Assembly (NCBI GenBank): GCA_003167475.1
Contig: PMTB01000054.1
Span: 1 to 24,910, forward strand
Source of the DNA: a candidate division FCPU426 bacterium
Lineage (GTDB): Bacteria; Oederibacteriota; PGYV01; Palsa-1178
DNA length: 24,910 nt
Reading direction: 5' to 3'
Shown: positions 1 to 7,215 of the stretch, piece by piece
How the letters are laid out: the number at the start of each line of letters is the position of its first letter
Position numbering within the stretch: position 1 is the first letter of the stretch
Translations under genes and position numbers: made by a program
Notes under the pieces: generated by a model
The model's input: the letters and a program-made list of their open reading frames with translations, nothing else
Database searches by the model: none
What the model was told of the DNA's origin: nothing

Positions 1-2301
1 AGTGAAAGTGTGCGTGGGCGTTGGAGAAGCGGTTTCTGTCACAAACCGGGTGTCTGTCGCGGTTGGAGTTATGGTATATGTCGGGGTCGGGGTGACGAAC
101 GGGCTGGCCGTCCATGTTCCGGTTATGGTCGCGGTAGGTGGCGTGTAATTGATAAGCCATATATTATCCACGGCAATAGTGACGTTCTTTTTCTGGTCAG
201 TCACCCAGACCAGTTCATTTATGGAAGTGTCGCCAATCATGAGCATATCGCCTATCGGCAGCCTTGCTTTTGTCCAATTGACGGTAATATTCCCCTGCGC
301 AATGTAATCCTTAATGTTCAACAACTTATCGTAAGAGGCGCCGGTGCTGATGCCTAAATAGATATCCCCTGTTTTTCCGGCCAGACTTTTTATATCAAAC
401 TCTATATAATTATTCCCGTTTATCATTTTCGGCCGTTTACACATCCAGACTTTCTGGTCCTCGCTGCCGCCTTTAAAAGAAATTGCCATGGCCCTGCCCG
501 GAAAACCGCCTTTAATGTCGGTTATGCCTTTGGCCATATTCTCGTTCGAACCGTCGCTCACGCTGTATCCGGGAGAGTCCCCGTCATACAGCAGCCCCTG
601 AGGAAGCGGGGTTAAAGTCGGCGTTAATGTCGGAGGCGTGCCGGTTATAGTCGCGGTGGGAGTGTAATCGGGCCCGTCGTACAACATGCCCGCGAGCGCA
701 TAAATCAAAGCGCTGTTCCAGTTTATGGCTATTTCATTTGTACTGTAACTATCGGAGTCGTCCTGCCAACCCGTGGCTGAAAGCCCGCAGCCCACAAGGT
801 ACCAGGGCCAGGGCTGCTCAATCTTGTCAGCCATGGACCTGCGGTCGTGTGTATGCATTGGGGGATTAAACCCCAGGCCGGTCACATATGACCTGCAGTA
901 ATTATTTCTCCCGAAAAGATTTCCCACGGCGTCACAGGCGGTATCCCTGTATTTTTTGGACGGCTGCAGTATGTCCGCGGAATACAGCACAACGGCCTGC
1001 CTTGCCACAGTGCCGTTGCTTCCCCAGTAAAAATTGCCTCCCATTGGCCTGCCATACGGGTTTTTTGCAGCGGTATCGGAAATATTGTCCGCGCACTTTA
1101 TAAGCTGTGTCCTGATATCTTCAACAAGGGCGCCGTCCCTGCCTTCACGCTTTGAAAACAGGTATGAAAGCATTCCAAGATTTTTTACATTTCCCCAGTC
1201 CCAGTCAGCGTCTATTTTTACCCGGAACTGCCGCGCCCTTTTTTCAAATTCTTTGAGGTATTTTTCCTTCCCTGTCAGGTTCCATAATGCCGCGTATGCC
1301 CAAAGCCTGTCGTCCTCATCTCCCGTGTCGTAAAGCCCTGTGCTGAAACCTTTTTGGTCCGCAAGATGGTTTTCAGGGTGCGCTTCAAGAAAATCCATGC
1401 TCTTTTCAGCCGCGCGCGTATATTTTTGCGAAGCTGCCGTATCGTAATTTTCAAGGTCATGGGCGGCCGTGGCGATAACCGCGATAAAATCCGCCGTGGC
1501 CGCGCTGCTCCACGGCGCGAAGTACCTGTGTACAACATCATCCTGCGGCATGATGGCCCCTGGGAAACTCGCCGATGAAACCTTATGATAAACGCTTCCG
1601 TCGTCAGCCTGCATTTTTATGAGCCAATCCGTCTCCCATTTTATTTCCGCGAGAAAATCAGGGATGTCCTTACCGGACTCGGGTATATCAAGCGAAACCC
1701 TTTTTATATTGCCATTAAACTGTTCCCATGCCATGAGCATGGTACCGACGGAAATACCGGCATTGACGACATATTTACCGTAATCGCCAGCGTCATGCCA
1801 CCCGCCCGTCGCGTCAACTTTTCCATGACCGCCGGCCATGTCAAGATACGCGTCATCCGTATGGCAGGCTTCTGTGGAGAACGTGACGCCGCCATAGACG
1901 CCCCTTACCGCAATGCCGCAGCGCCAAAGGTACATACCGCGCGTAACAGTGTAAAAAGCCGCGTCAAAAGCGTTATCCGCGACCTTAAAATCAAAAGACC
2001 TGCCCGCGGGTTTTGCCTCTATATAATATGTCCCGGGTTCATCTACCGCGGTAAAATCAAAAATATATACTTTCTCACCGGTTTCAGGGCTGTCAAAAAG
2101 CCCCTCAGCCTTTCCTTTATATACAGTTTTATTGTTGCCGGCGGTCTTGACGGAAATTTCCCCGCATTGGACCGTTATGGAGGCGCGCTTTAAGCTGCCG
2201 GGCTTGAAACCGAGCGAATTCAGGCATATCTTATCGCTTGTCTGCGCGGCGAGCAAATGGGAAGAAATAAGGATAAAGACTATCAGGAATGTTTTTTTCA
2301 A
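1..2301 (-). CDS. Secreted glycoside hydrolase family 9 (cellulase/endoglucanase type), C-terminus off the window
   Basis: My own translation from a TTG start at 2301, preceded by GGAGG 8 nt upstream and an in-frame stop further up; the frame stays open to base 1 (767 codons). GH9 enzymes hydrolyse beta-1,4-glucans by inversion. Residues 1-19 form a signal peptide ending LLAA, followed by a CelD_N-like Ig domain (about 23-100) and the GH9 barrel (about 105-540). Family motifs are intact: WHDAGDYG at 168-175 (catalytic Asp pair D170/D173), MHTHDR at 482-487, and DDSDSYSTNEIAIN at 514-527 with proton donor E523. A short Thr/Pro linker leads to a beta-rich module of about 170 residues (about 566-735) of unrecognised family, then a second Thr/Pro linker that runs off the edge. 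Probably exported for plant or algal polysaccharide degradation. It lies 81 bp behind the PP-loop gene with no obvious terminator between. Confidence 0.93.
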   Translation of the reverse strand, partial: MKKTFLIVFILISSHLLAAQTSDKICLNSLGFKPGSLKRASITVQCGEISVKTAGNNKTVYKGKAEGLFDSPETGEKVYIFDFTAVDEPGTYYIEAKPAGRSFDFKVADNAFDAAFYTVTRGMYLWRCGIAVRGVYGGVTFSTEACHTDDAYLDMAGGHGKVDATGGWHDAGDYGKYVVNAGISVGTMLMAWEQFNGNIKRVSLDIPESGKDIPDFLAEIKWETDWLIKMQADDGSVYHKVSSASFPGAIMPQDDVVHRYFAPWSSAATADFIAVIATAAHDLENYDTAASQKYTRAAEKSMDFLEAHPENHLADQKGFSTGLYDTGDEDDRLWAYAALWNLTGKEKYLKEFEKRARQFRVKIDADWDWGNVKNLGMLSYLFSKREGRDGALVEDIRTQLIKCADNISDTAAKNPYGRPMGGNFYWGSNGTVARQAVVLYSADILQPSKKYRDTACDAVGNLFGRNNYCRSYVTGLGFNPPMHTHDRRSMADKIEQPWPWYLVGCGLSATGWQDDSDSYSTNEIAINWNSALIYALAGMLYDGPDYTPTATITGTPPTLTPTLTPLPQGLLYDGDSPGYSVSDGSNENMAKGITDIKGGFPGRAMAISFKGGSEDQKVWMCKRPKMINGNNYIEFDIKSLAGKTGDIYLGISTGASYDKLLNIKDYIAQGNITVNWTKARLPIGDMLMIGDTSINELVWVTDQKKNVTIAVDNIWLINYTPPTATITGTWTASPFVTPTPTYTITPTATDTRFVTETASPTPTHTFT

Positions 2302-2382
2302 TTTTAGGTCCTCCGTTTTGGGTTGTAATCATCATACCATATATTAACGGGGGATCTTATCCATCGTTGCGGCAGTATTGAA

Positions 2383-3381
2383 TTACGCCACGTTGACCGA
2401 ATACGGCATTGGCTCAACTTCTGCTATCGACCCAACAGGTGCGGTTTTTATGCCTTCGCCGACGATCCTGTAGTTCAGGCTTTGGCCCGGGTCCTTTTTG
2501 CAATAATGCGCTATGATGCCGAGAGCCTTTTGTATATTTTCTTCCGTCACATCTCCGCGGCCTATGGCCGAAGGGCCCTTAGTGGACGGGATTATAAGCA
2601 GGTCTCCCGGCGAGGCGAAATTCTGCACTATCTTATTCTCGGCTTCGTCACGTCCCACGGCCATTTTGAATTTTTCCGTCACGGCAAAGTACCTGCCGTA
2701 CACAAAAAGCCTGGCATTGTTCAGGTTGAGCATTTCCGATTTTCTCAGGTCCTTTATCTTCATGCTGAAATTCTTGTCCGTAAGCAGGCAGCCTCCGGCA
2801 GGGCAGGCATGATTCTCTATCTTGTACTCGTCAACCAGGTCCAGCTGTTTTTCCCGGCTCCTGCCTTCTATGGAAAGCAGTTTGCTCCTGTCTATCCAGC
2901 CTTTTTGCTCGGGAATGGAGGGTGCCATATGCCCGGCGCACAAAGGCCTGACTATCAGCCCGTCAAGCCCGCTTTCCTTTTCTATGATATCCATGGCGCG
3001 GCGGTTCTGGCTCATAGGCCGCTGGCCAACGACCTCACCTGTTATAATAAACGAGGCTCCAATCTCTTCCATATATTTTTTTGCGGTGGAAAATTTAAGT
3101 ATCCTGCAGTCTATGCAGGGATTTGCCCCGCTGCCGAAGCCGTATTTCGGATGTTTGATTATCTCTACGAATTCCGCGGACGTATTGAGCATCTTAAGCT
3201 CCACGCCGAGTTGCTCGGCCATTTCCTGCGCCTTATGTTTGCACCCGTCCTTATGTTTCCCGCCGCACTGGCAGAATGGCGAGGTGAAATTCAGGGCAAT
3301 GACCTCTATTCCCATATCTTTGATGATCTTTGTGGCGAGCGTCGAGTCAAGCCCGCCTGATAAAAGTGATATTGCCTTCAA
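2383..3381 (-). CDS. PP-loop ATPase, tRNA-thiolation (ThiI/MnmA-like) protein with C-terminal RNA-binding-type domain
   Basis: The protein has 332 residues from a TTG start with AAGGA seven bases upstream. The P-loop motif SGGLDS is at 8-13. Further cysteines occur as a cluster (C37, C39, C47), as NPCIDCR (C89, C92) and as HACPAGGC (C193, C198); such pairs carry persulfide or an Fe-S cluster in thiouridylases. The C-terminal third (about 215-332) resembles the NFACT-R-type RNA-binding domain found fused to ThiI-like thiolases, recognised from memory of the family. Expected role: ATP-dependent sulfur transfer to a tRNA base; the target nucleotide cannot be read from sequence. A separate true MnmA is encoded at 17224-18270, so this is not the standard U34 enzyme. 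The hairpin with a T-tract just upstream (3407-3471) leaves almost no room for a promoter, suggesting read-through or attenuation control from the Rrf2 gene. Confidence 0.82.
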   Translation of the reverse strand: MKAISLLSGGLDSTLATKIIKDMGIEVIALNFTSPFCQCGGKHKDGCKHKAQEMAEQLGVELKMLNTSAEFVEIIKHPKYGFGSGANPCIDCRILKFSTAKKYMEEIGASFIITGEVVGQRPMSQNRRAMDIIEKESGLDGLIVRPLCAGHMAPSIPEQKGWIDRSKLLSIEGRSREKQLDLVDEYKIENHACPAGGCLLTDKNFSMKIKDLRKSEMLNLNNARLFVYGRYFAVTEKFKMAVGRDEAENKIVQNFASPGDLLIIPSTKGPSAIGRGDVTEENIQKALGIIAHYCKKDPGQSLNYRIVGEGIKTAPVGSIAEVEPMPYSVNVA

Positions 3382-3406
3382 TTTGTGTTCCTTTCATTTT
3401 TTTTGC

Positions 3407-3471
3407 AAAAAAAATAGCGGGCGGCAAATAAGGGGTTTTGGGGGGAGGGGTTAGGGGATGCCGCCCGCTAT
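3407..3471 (-). terminator. Hairpin with T8 tract and C-rich loop, terminator or attenuator
   Basis: The arms are perfect over 13 bp: ATAGCGGGCGGCA (3414-3426) and its complement (3459-3471). On the minus strand the stem is followed by T8 (3414-3407), the form of an intrinsic terminator. The 32-base loop is unusually long; read on the plus strand it is G4-T4-G6-A-G4-TTA-G4, so it could form a G-quadruplex there, and it is C-rich in minus-strand RNA. It sits after the first Rrf2 gene and only about 30 bases before the TTG start of the PP-loop gene. Bases 3397-3414 also form the perfect palindrome T8-GC-A8. The loop recurs almost exactly at 12712-12741 on a different stem. Confidence 0.8.
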
Positions 3472-3535
3472 ATGTTATTTTCCGTCGCTTATTTATGTTC
3501 GGCTTTCCCGGATTTATTCTTAAGGGTTTTTCAAC

Positions 3536-3979
3536 CTATACTTTTACTTTTTTCGCCCTCGGCTTCGACTTCATGGTCTGCCTTTCAAGCATGTCCGCGA
3601 GCGTGATGGAGTTCATGAACTCCATATTGCGCAGTTTCAGCTCGCTCCATACGTCGCGCCACGCGCATGTCCTCGAGCGGCTGCATCCTGCGGGATCGCT
3701 TACGCAGAATACCGGGTCTATGGAACCTTCCGCGACGGTCACAATTTCGCTTAAATTGATCTCCTCGGGTTCCTTGGCGAGTATAAACCCGCCGTTCTTG
3801 CCCTTTGTGCTTTTTACAAGGCCGGCTTTAACAAGCAGCCTCATGATATTTTCAAGGTATTTGACCGATATTTCCTGGTCCAAAGATATAACCTTGAGTG
3901 AAACGGGACCCTTTCCGTGCTTTGACGCGAGATGTAATAGCGCCCTGCTGGCGTATCTTCCTCTTGTTGATATCCTCAT
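3536..3979 (-). CDS. Rrf2/IscR-type Fe-S transcriptional regulator (copy 1)
   Basis: The protein has 147 residues from ATG at 3979 (AAGGAG upstream); an upstream extension to 4222 would run through a promoter and a palindromic repeat and is rejected. It starts with the typical Rrf2 sequence MRISTRGRYA and carries a winged helix (about 1-75) with GGFILAK at 63-69. C92, C99 and C105 have the spacing C-x6-C-x5-C used by IscR to hold a [2Fe-2S] cluster, so it should sense cluster or redox status. The basic tail KSKPRAKKVKV is distinctive. A consensus promoter and an imperfect palindrome precede it, suggesting autoregulation. The PP-loop gene follows behind a hairpin. It is one of three paralogues in the window. 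Confidence 0.9.
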   Translation of the reverse strand: MRISTRGRYASRALLHLASKHGKGPVSLKVISLDQEISVKYLENIMRLLVKAGLVKSTKGKNGGFILAKEPEEINLSEIVTVAEGSIDPVFCVSDPAGCSRSRTCAWRDVWSELKLRNMEFMNSITLADMLERQTMKSKPRAKKVKV

Positions 3980-4013
3980 TGTGCGCTCCTTCTTATTTAA
4001 GAAATCACTGGTT

Positions 4014-4062
4014 AATATCATTAATATGATGTTATTATAACCTAATACCGGCCGTATGTCAA
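4014..4062 (-). promoter_or_regulatory. Promoter and candidate operator of Rrf2 copy 1
   Basis: On the minus strand TTGACA (4057-4062), a 17-bp spacer and TATAAT (4034-4039) make a near-perfect sigma-70-type promoter. Directly downstream is an imperfect palindrome, AATATCAT-TAAT-ATGATGTT on the plus strand (4014-4033), with 7 of 8 arm positions paired. Its position over the start site fits an autorepressor operator. Confidence 0.7.
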
Positions 4063-4107
4063 AAAATCTTTTTATGCATAAAATAATAGATACTGCCCGA
4101 ATACCCT

Positions 4108-4250
4108 CTAAATCCAGTAATTCTTTATCGTATCCGGTGCTGACAAAATTTTGACGCAGACCTTTGCGCGATACCCCTTTATAATATAAGCGCAAAATTC
4201 TGAGGCGAAATTTTGTCAGCACCGGATACGACCTAACATAAAGACTTTTC
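4108..4250. repeat. Long palindromic element, copy A
   Basis: Perfect 24-bp arms at 4128-4151 and 4208-4231 (beginning TCGTATCCGGTGCTGACA) enclose a second weaker stem (TTTGCGC at 4163-4169 with GCGCAAA at 4190-4196). The outer flanks GTAATTCTTTATCG on the left and CATAAAGACTTTT on the right are shared with copy B at 12312-12460, although the stem sequence differs. No protein gene is seen in it. It fills most of the 427-bp gap between divergent genes, upstream of the Rrf2 promoter at 4034-4062. Confidence 0.8.
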
Positions 4251-4319
4251 GGACTGTCTCTAATAAATCAAATAAACCCGGATAACTTATTCCTACCATT
4301 TAACTTGCATAAATAAATA

Positions 4320-4347
4320 TTGAAAGATTACAAAAATATGATATCAT
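4320..4347 (+). promoter_or_regulatory. Possible promoter of the FMN split-barrel gene
   Basis: TTGAAA (4320-4325), a 16-bp spacer and TATCAT (4342-4347) lie about 60 bases ahead of the start codon. The -10 is weaker than others in this window, so the call is tentative. Confidence 0.35.
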
Positions 4348-4406
4348 TTAATATAGTTTCACGGCTTAAGCCGACAACAAGTTTCAGGAAAAGGAGCTCA
4401 ATTAAC

Positions 4407-4877
4407 ATGGCCACACCAAAATACAACGCGGAATTCATCTCGGCAATACTAAAAAGGTCTTTATATGCGTCCTTTAATACCCTGAACGGCGATAAAATAA
4501 ACTCCCGCATCATGGTATTCGCGTCGGACCCGGACCTTAAGAACTTCTACTGCCTGACGAACAAAACGTCTGAAAAGATTGCCCAGCTCGGCAGAAATCC
4601 TTTTGCAAACCTTTTGATCCTCGGCACGAGCGATAAACTTGACGGAAACTCCGAGACCCAGGTGCAGGGTACTGTTCAGCTCTTCACCAAATTCACGGAT
4701 AAAGAGGTCAAAACCGCGCTTGACATGCTTTCCGAAAAATCCTCCATGATGAGCACCGTCAAGGACAGCGGCTCGCTCGGCGATTTCTGCATAATCAGCG
4801 TACGGACCGCTGAAATCACGTTCAGGGTATTCAAGGATATCCTCCAGAACATCCCGAAAACCACCCTGAAATTCTAA
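4407..4877 (+). CDS. Pyridoxamine-phosphate-oxidase-like FMN-binding split-barrel protein
   Basis: The start is ATG at 4407 (AAGGAG ten bases upstream) rather than the in-frame TTG at 4320, which falls in the putative promoter. The 156-residue product shows the family pattern: an N-terminal helix, strands around SRIMVFAS (33-40), LTNKTSEKIAQLGRNPFANL (50-69), and VQGTVQLF (87-94). Members bind FMN or F420 as dimers and act as small oxidoreductases or flavin carriers; the substrate is unknown. It is one of only two plus-strand genes and converges tail to tail on Rrf2 copy 2 with a 9-bp gap. Proximity to a flavin operon fits a redox role but does not prove it. Confidence 0.8.
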   Translation: MATPKYNAEFISAILKRSLYASFNTLNGDKINSRIMVFASDPDLKNFYCLTNKTSEKIAQLGRNPFANLLILGTSDKLDGNSETQVQGTVQLFTKFTDKEVKTALDMLSEKSSMMSTVKDSGSLGDFCIISVRTAEITFRVFKDILQNIPKTTLKF

Positions 4878-4886
4878 AGTCCGTCT

Positions 4887-5321
4887 TTAATCCTGATAGT
4901 CCTGGAAATGCCGCGCCATTTCCTGTACGGCTATATCCCGCAGGCTTATCGATTCAAGGTATTTCAGCGTTACTTCTTTCAGTCCCTTCCACATCTTCAT
5001 TGACTTGCAGCCTTCCTTAAGCGCGCATATTTCCGGATTGTCAAGGCATGGCACGGGGGATAGCGTCCCCTCGGATGTTTTAAGTATATCCGCCATGGAT
5101 ATCTCAGCCGGGTTTTTAGCCAGTATGAACCCCCCGCTTTTTCCCTTGGCGCTTATCACCAGCCCGGCTGTTGCGAATGTCCTCATTATGGCCTCGAGGT
5201 ATTTGAGCGATATTTCCTGTTTTTCCGATATAACGCGGATGGTAAGCGGGCCGTCGCCATAGTGCTCGGCGAGCATTATCATCGCGCGCAAAGCATACCT
5301 TCCTCTTGTTGAAAATTTCAT
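4887..5321 (-). CDS. Rrf2/IscR-type Fe-S transcriptional regulator (copy 2)
   Basis: The 144-residue product starts at ATG 5321 (MKFSTRGRYALRAM), with GAGGTG seven bases upstream; longer starts lack a ribosome site and enter the operator. The winged helix occupies about 1-75, with GGFILAK at 63-69. C92, C99 and C105 (PCLDNPEICALKEGC) have IscR spacing and should hold a [2Fe-2S] cluster. The gene follows apbE at the end of the electron-transfer operon but has its own strong promoter with a perfect palindrome across the start site. A related half-site pair at 10624-10638 over the operon promoter makes this protein the likely regulator of the flavin system; that link is inference. Confidence 0.9.
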   Translation of the reverse strand: MKFSTRGRYALRAMIMLAEHYGDGPLTIRVISEKQEISLKYLEAIMRTFATAGLVISAKGKSGGFILAKNPAEISMADILKTSEGTLSPVPCLDNPEICALKEGCKSMKMWKGLKEVTLKYLESISLRDIAVQEMARHFQDYQD

Positions 5322-5356
5322 TGCCAAACACCTCATGTGAACATCTATTCTTTTAA

Positions 5357-5404
5357 ATACTACCACTATGGTAGTATTATATAGCAAAAGGACTTTACAA
5401 TCAA
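5357..5404 (-). promoter_or_regulatory. Promoter and perfect palindromic operator of Rrf2 copy 2
   Basis: Minus-strand TTGATT (5399-5404), a 17-bp spacer and TATAAT (5376-5381) form the promoter. The palindrome ATACTACCA-CTA-TGGTAGTAT (5357-5377) is perfect over 9+9 bases and overlaps the -10 edge and start site, as expected for an autorepressor. Confidence 0.78.
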
Positions 5405-5447
5405 TGCTTTTATGAAAATTTATTTATGCCGGGGGTGTCAGTTTTTC

Positions 5448-6434
5448 CTATTTTCCCGTCAGGTCCTTTTTCAACTGTGCTGACATGAATGTATGCCCGT
5501 CATCCGTGACGACAAGGACTTCAATTTCCTTGAGTTCATCCGCTTTTTTCAGCGCCTTATCCTTGCCGAGCACAAATAACGCGGTGTCCCACGCGTCGGC
5601 GATCGTCGAGCTTGGGCTTATGACTGTGACGCAGGCCACCCCGCGCGCCGGGCTTCCCGTTTTCGGGTCCATTATGTGATGATACCTTATGCCGTTCCTG
5701 ATAAAAAATCTTTCATAATCGCCAGCCGTTGTTATGGCCATATCCTCGGCGTCAAGCACACCTATGACGCCCTCGCCGCGCGGGTTTTTTATCCCGACCT
5801 TCCACGGTTTTCCGGCATATTTACCAAGCGCAAATATATTCCCGCCGCCGTCAATCAACGCGTTCTTGATCCCGTTGGCCTTAAGCAGGTCCCCAGCCTT
5901 TTGCACGGCATATCCTTTTGCCATGGACCCCATATCAATCTGTATATATGGCTTCTTTTTGACAAGTTTCCCGTTTTCTATGGCAAGCAGTCTGTAATCC
6001 ACTTTTGAAACCGCTTCTTTGATCTCGACGGGGGACGGGACTTTATTTTCCTCCCCTTTATAAAAACCCCAGGCTTTCATCACCGGGACTATGGTAAGGT
6101 CGAGCGCGCCGTTGGTTTGTTTGCAGACATCAAGCCCGAGCTTTACGAGATAAAGTATCTCCGGGTCCGTGACCGGCTTGCCTGTCATGTTAAACTCGTA
6201 AAGCGGGGCGCCTTCCTTATGGATGGTAAACTTGGCCTCCACCGCTTCCATGGCGTCCATGGCCTTGTCCATCATGGGAATAACTTCTTTGCCTCCAGGT
6301 ACCTTTATCGTGCATACGGTGTCCATAATAAACCTGGTACGGGTCTGGAGCGGCGGCTGGGCGAATTTTCTTATTGCTATAAAGCCGGCTGCGACAAGCA
6401 GGATAACCAAAAGCGTTATAAAGGTCTTTTTCAT
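5448..6434 (-). CDS. apbE: FAD:protein FMN transferase, membrane-anchored, extracytosolic
   Basis: ApbE enzymes attach FMN from FAD covalently to a Thr/Ser of FMN-binding proteins outside the cytoplasm. The 328-residue length is normal. Residues 1-22 form a signal anchor. Conserved motifs are DMGSMAKGYAVQKA (167-180), IDGGGNIFALG (194-204), TTAGDYERFF (235-244), HHIMDPKTGSPA (252-263) and the Mg-ligand region ADAWDTALFVLG (279-290), all complete. The start is ATG 6434 with GGGAAGG seven bases upstream. The gene ends the electron-transfer operon; its likely substrate, with an SGAT motif, is encoded immediately upstream at 6588-7100. A weak internal promoter may give extra expression. Confidence 0.96.
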   Translation of the reverse strand: MKKTFITLLVILLVAAGFIAIRKFAQPPLQTRTRFIMDTVCTIKVPGGKEVIPMMDKAMDAMEAVEAKFTIHKEGAPLYEFNMTGKPVTDPEILYLVKLGLDVCKQTNGALDLTIVPVMKAWGFYKGEENKVPSPVEIKEAVSKVDYRLLAIENGKLVKKKPYIQIDMGSMAKGYAVQKAGDLLKANGIKNALIDGGGNIFALGKYAGKPWKVGIKNPRGEGVIGVLDAEDMAITTAGDYERFFIRNGIRYHHIMDPKTGSPARGVACVTVISPSSTIADAWDTALFVLGKDKALKKADELKEIEVLVVTDDGHTFMSAQLKKDLTGK

Positions 6435-6476
6435 GGATTTACCTTCCCTGTTTATCAGAATGTTTTGGATAAAAAA

Positions 6477-6505
6477 ATTATATCATAAAAATATTCTTTT
6501 ATGAA
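6477..6505 (-). promoter_or_regulatory. Possible internal promoter ahead of apbE
   Basis: On the minus strand TTCATA (6500-6505), a 17-bp spacer and TATAAT (6477-6482) lie in the 153-bp spacer between the FMN-binding gene and apbE. The -35 is poor, so only the -10 is convincing. Confidence 0.35.
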
Positions 6506-6587
6506 TGCGCAAAAAATCCGGGCCGGACAACGGAAAAACCGCTGCTGGCATTCTTCCGCCGTCCCGCGCCGGTTTATAAAAATAATA

Positions 6588-7100
6588 CTATTTTGCGGCC
6601 GGGAACGCTTCGTTATAAACCAGCAATGCCCTTTTTACGGCCGTAGTCACAGCTTTGGAGCTTATTGTCGCGCCGGAAACGCCCCTGATATCTTTTCCAA
6701 CTTCGAGCGTGTCCGCCGTGCTCTTGCCCACATACTGCTTTAAAAAACCGGCTGTCTTTACAGCGACACCGCGTTTTTCCTGCATCGAGAATATTTCTAT
6801 TGATTTTACCTTTCTTTCTTTCTTATCGATATCTATCGCGAATTTGATGGGGCCCCACTTGCCCATCTGTTCCTCTATTACAACAGCGTCGGTCTTGCCT
6901 ATATAGACCGCATAGGCAGTTTTTACAGGCTGTTTTGTGCCCATTGCCGCCTGTATTTTCGCCGTCTGAACGGCCGTGAGAGTTACCGCTGTCGCCTTCA
7001 AGCTGTCTTCCTGCGTGAGGTTTTTGACTGATTCAGTTTCTATGGCCAAAAGCGCTGCCGAAAATACCAATGCCATAACCAAAACCATGAACTTTTTCAT
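6588..7100 (-). CDS. Periplasmic FMN-binding domain protein (RnfG/PplA-like), covalently flavinylated
   Basis: The 170-residue protein has a signal peptide (1-19, MKKFMVLVMALVFSAALLA) and a single FMN-binding domain. The flavinylation motif GVSGATISSKAV lies at 140-151; by family precedent Thr145 is the covalent FMN site and ApbE the enzyme that loads it. The start is ATG 7100 with AGGAG seven bases upstream. It sits between the outer-membrane barrel and apbE, and would act as a soluble flavin shuttle passing electrons from the inner-membrane proteins encoded upstream toward the outer membrane or an outside acceptor. It is smaller than multi-domain PplA-type proteins, with one flavin site only. 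Confidence 0.93.
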   Translation of the reverse strand: MKKFMVLVMALVFSAALLAIETESVKNLTQEDSLKATAVTLTAVQTAKIQAAMGTKQPVKTAYAVYIGKTDAVVIEEQMGKWGPIKFAIDIDKKERKVKSIEIFSMQEKRGVAVKTAGFLKQYVGKSTADTLEVGKDIRGVSGATISSKAVTTAVKRALLVYNEAFPAAK

Positions 7101-7168
7101 ACCCTGTCTCCTTGAGTGGATTTTTTACTTCTATAAGTCCGTATTATAGCATAATTAAGCCGTGGGTC

Positions 7169-7192
7169 GGGGCGCCTTTTTCAAGGCGCCCC
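7169..7192 (-). other. GC-rich intercistronic hairpin without U-tract
   Basis: A perfect 10-bp stem, GGGGCGCCTT (7169-7178) with AAGGCGCCCC (7183-7192) around a 4-base loop, follows the porin gene. No T-run follows on the minus strand, so it is more likely a 3'-end stabiliser or processing site that lets the porin message outlast the downstream flavin genes than a full terminator. Confidence 0.6.
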
Positions 7193-7215
7193 TTGCCCGG
7201 TGATATGTATTTAAC

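Noticed and set aside
3427..3458. Telomere-like or CRISPR repeat
   Set aside because: The G4T4/TTAG4 resemblance is in one short loop without tandem arrays or spacers; a hairpin loop explains it better.
3980..4222. N-terminal extension of Rrf2 copy 1 by about 80 residues
   Set aside because: It would run through a consensus promoter and the palindromic element; the internal ATG at 3979 has a good ribosome site and the typical Rrf2 start.
4320..4406. Extended start (TTG 4320) for the FMN split-barrel gene
   Set aside because: No ribosome site, overlap with the putative promoter, and the extra residues do not fit the family; ATG 4407 has AAGGAG.
7169..7192. Full transcription terminator after the porin gene
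   Set aside because: The stem is strong but not followed by a T-run, and the flavin genes downstream lack another clear promoter before the FMN-binding gene.
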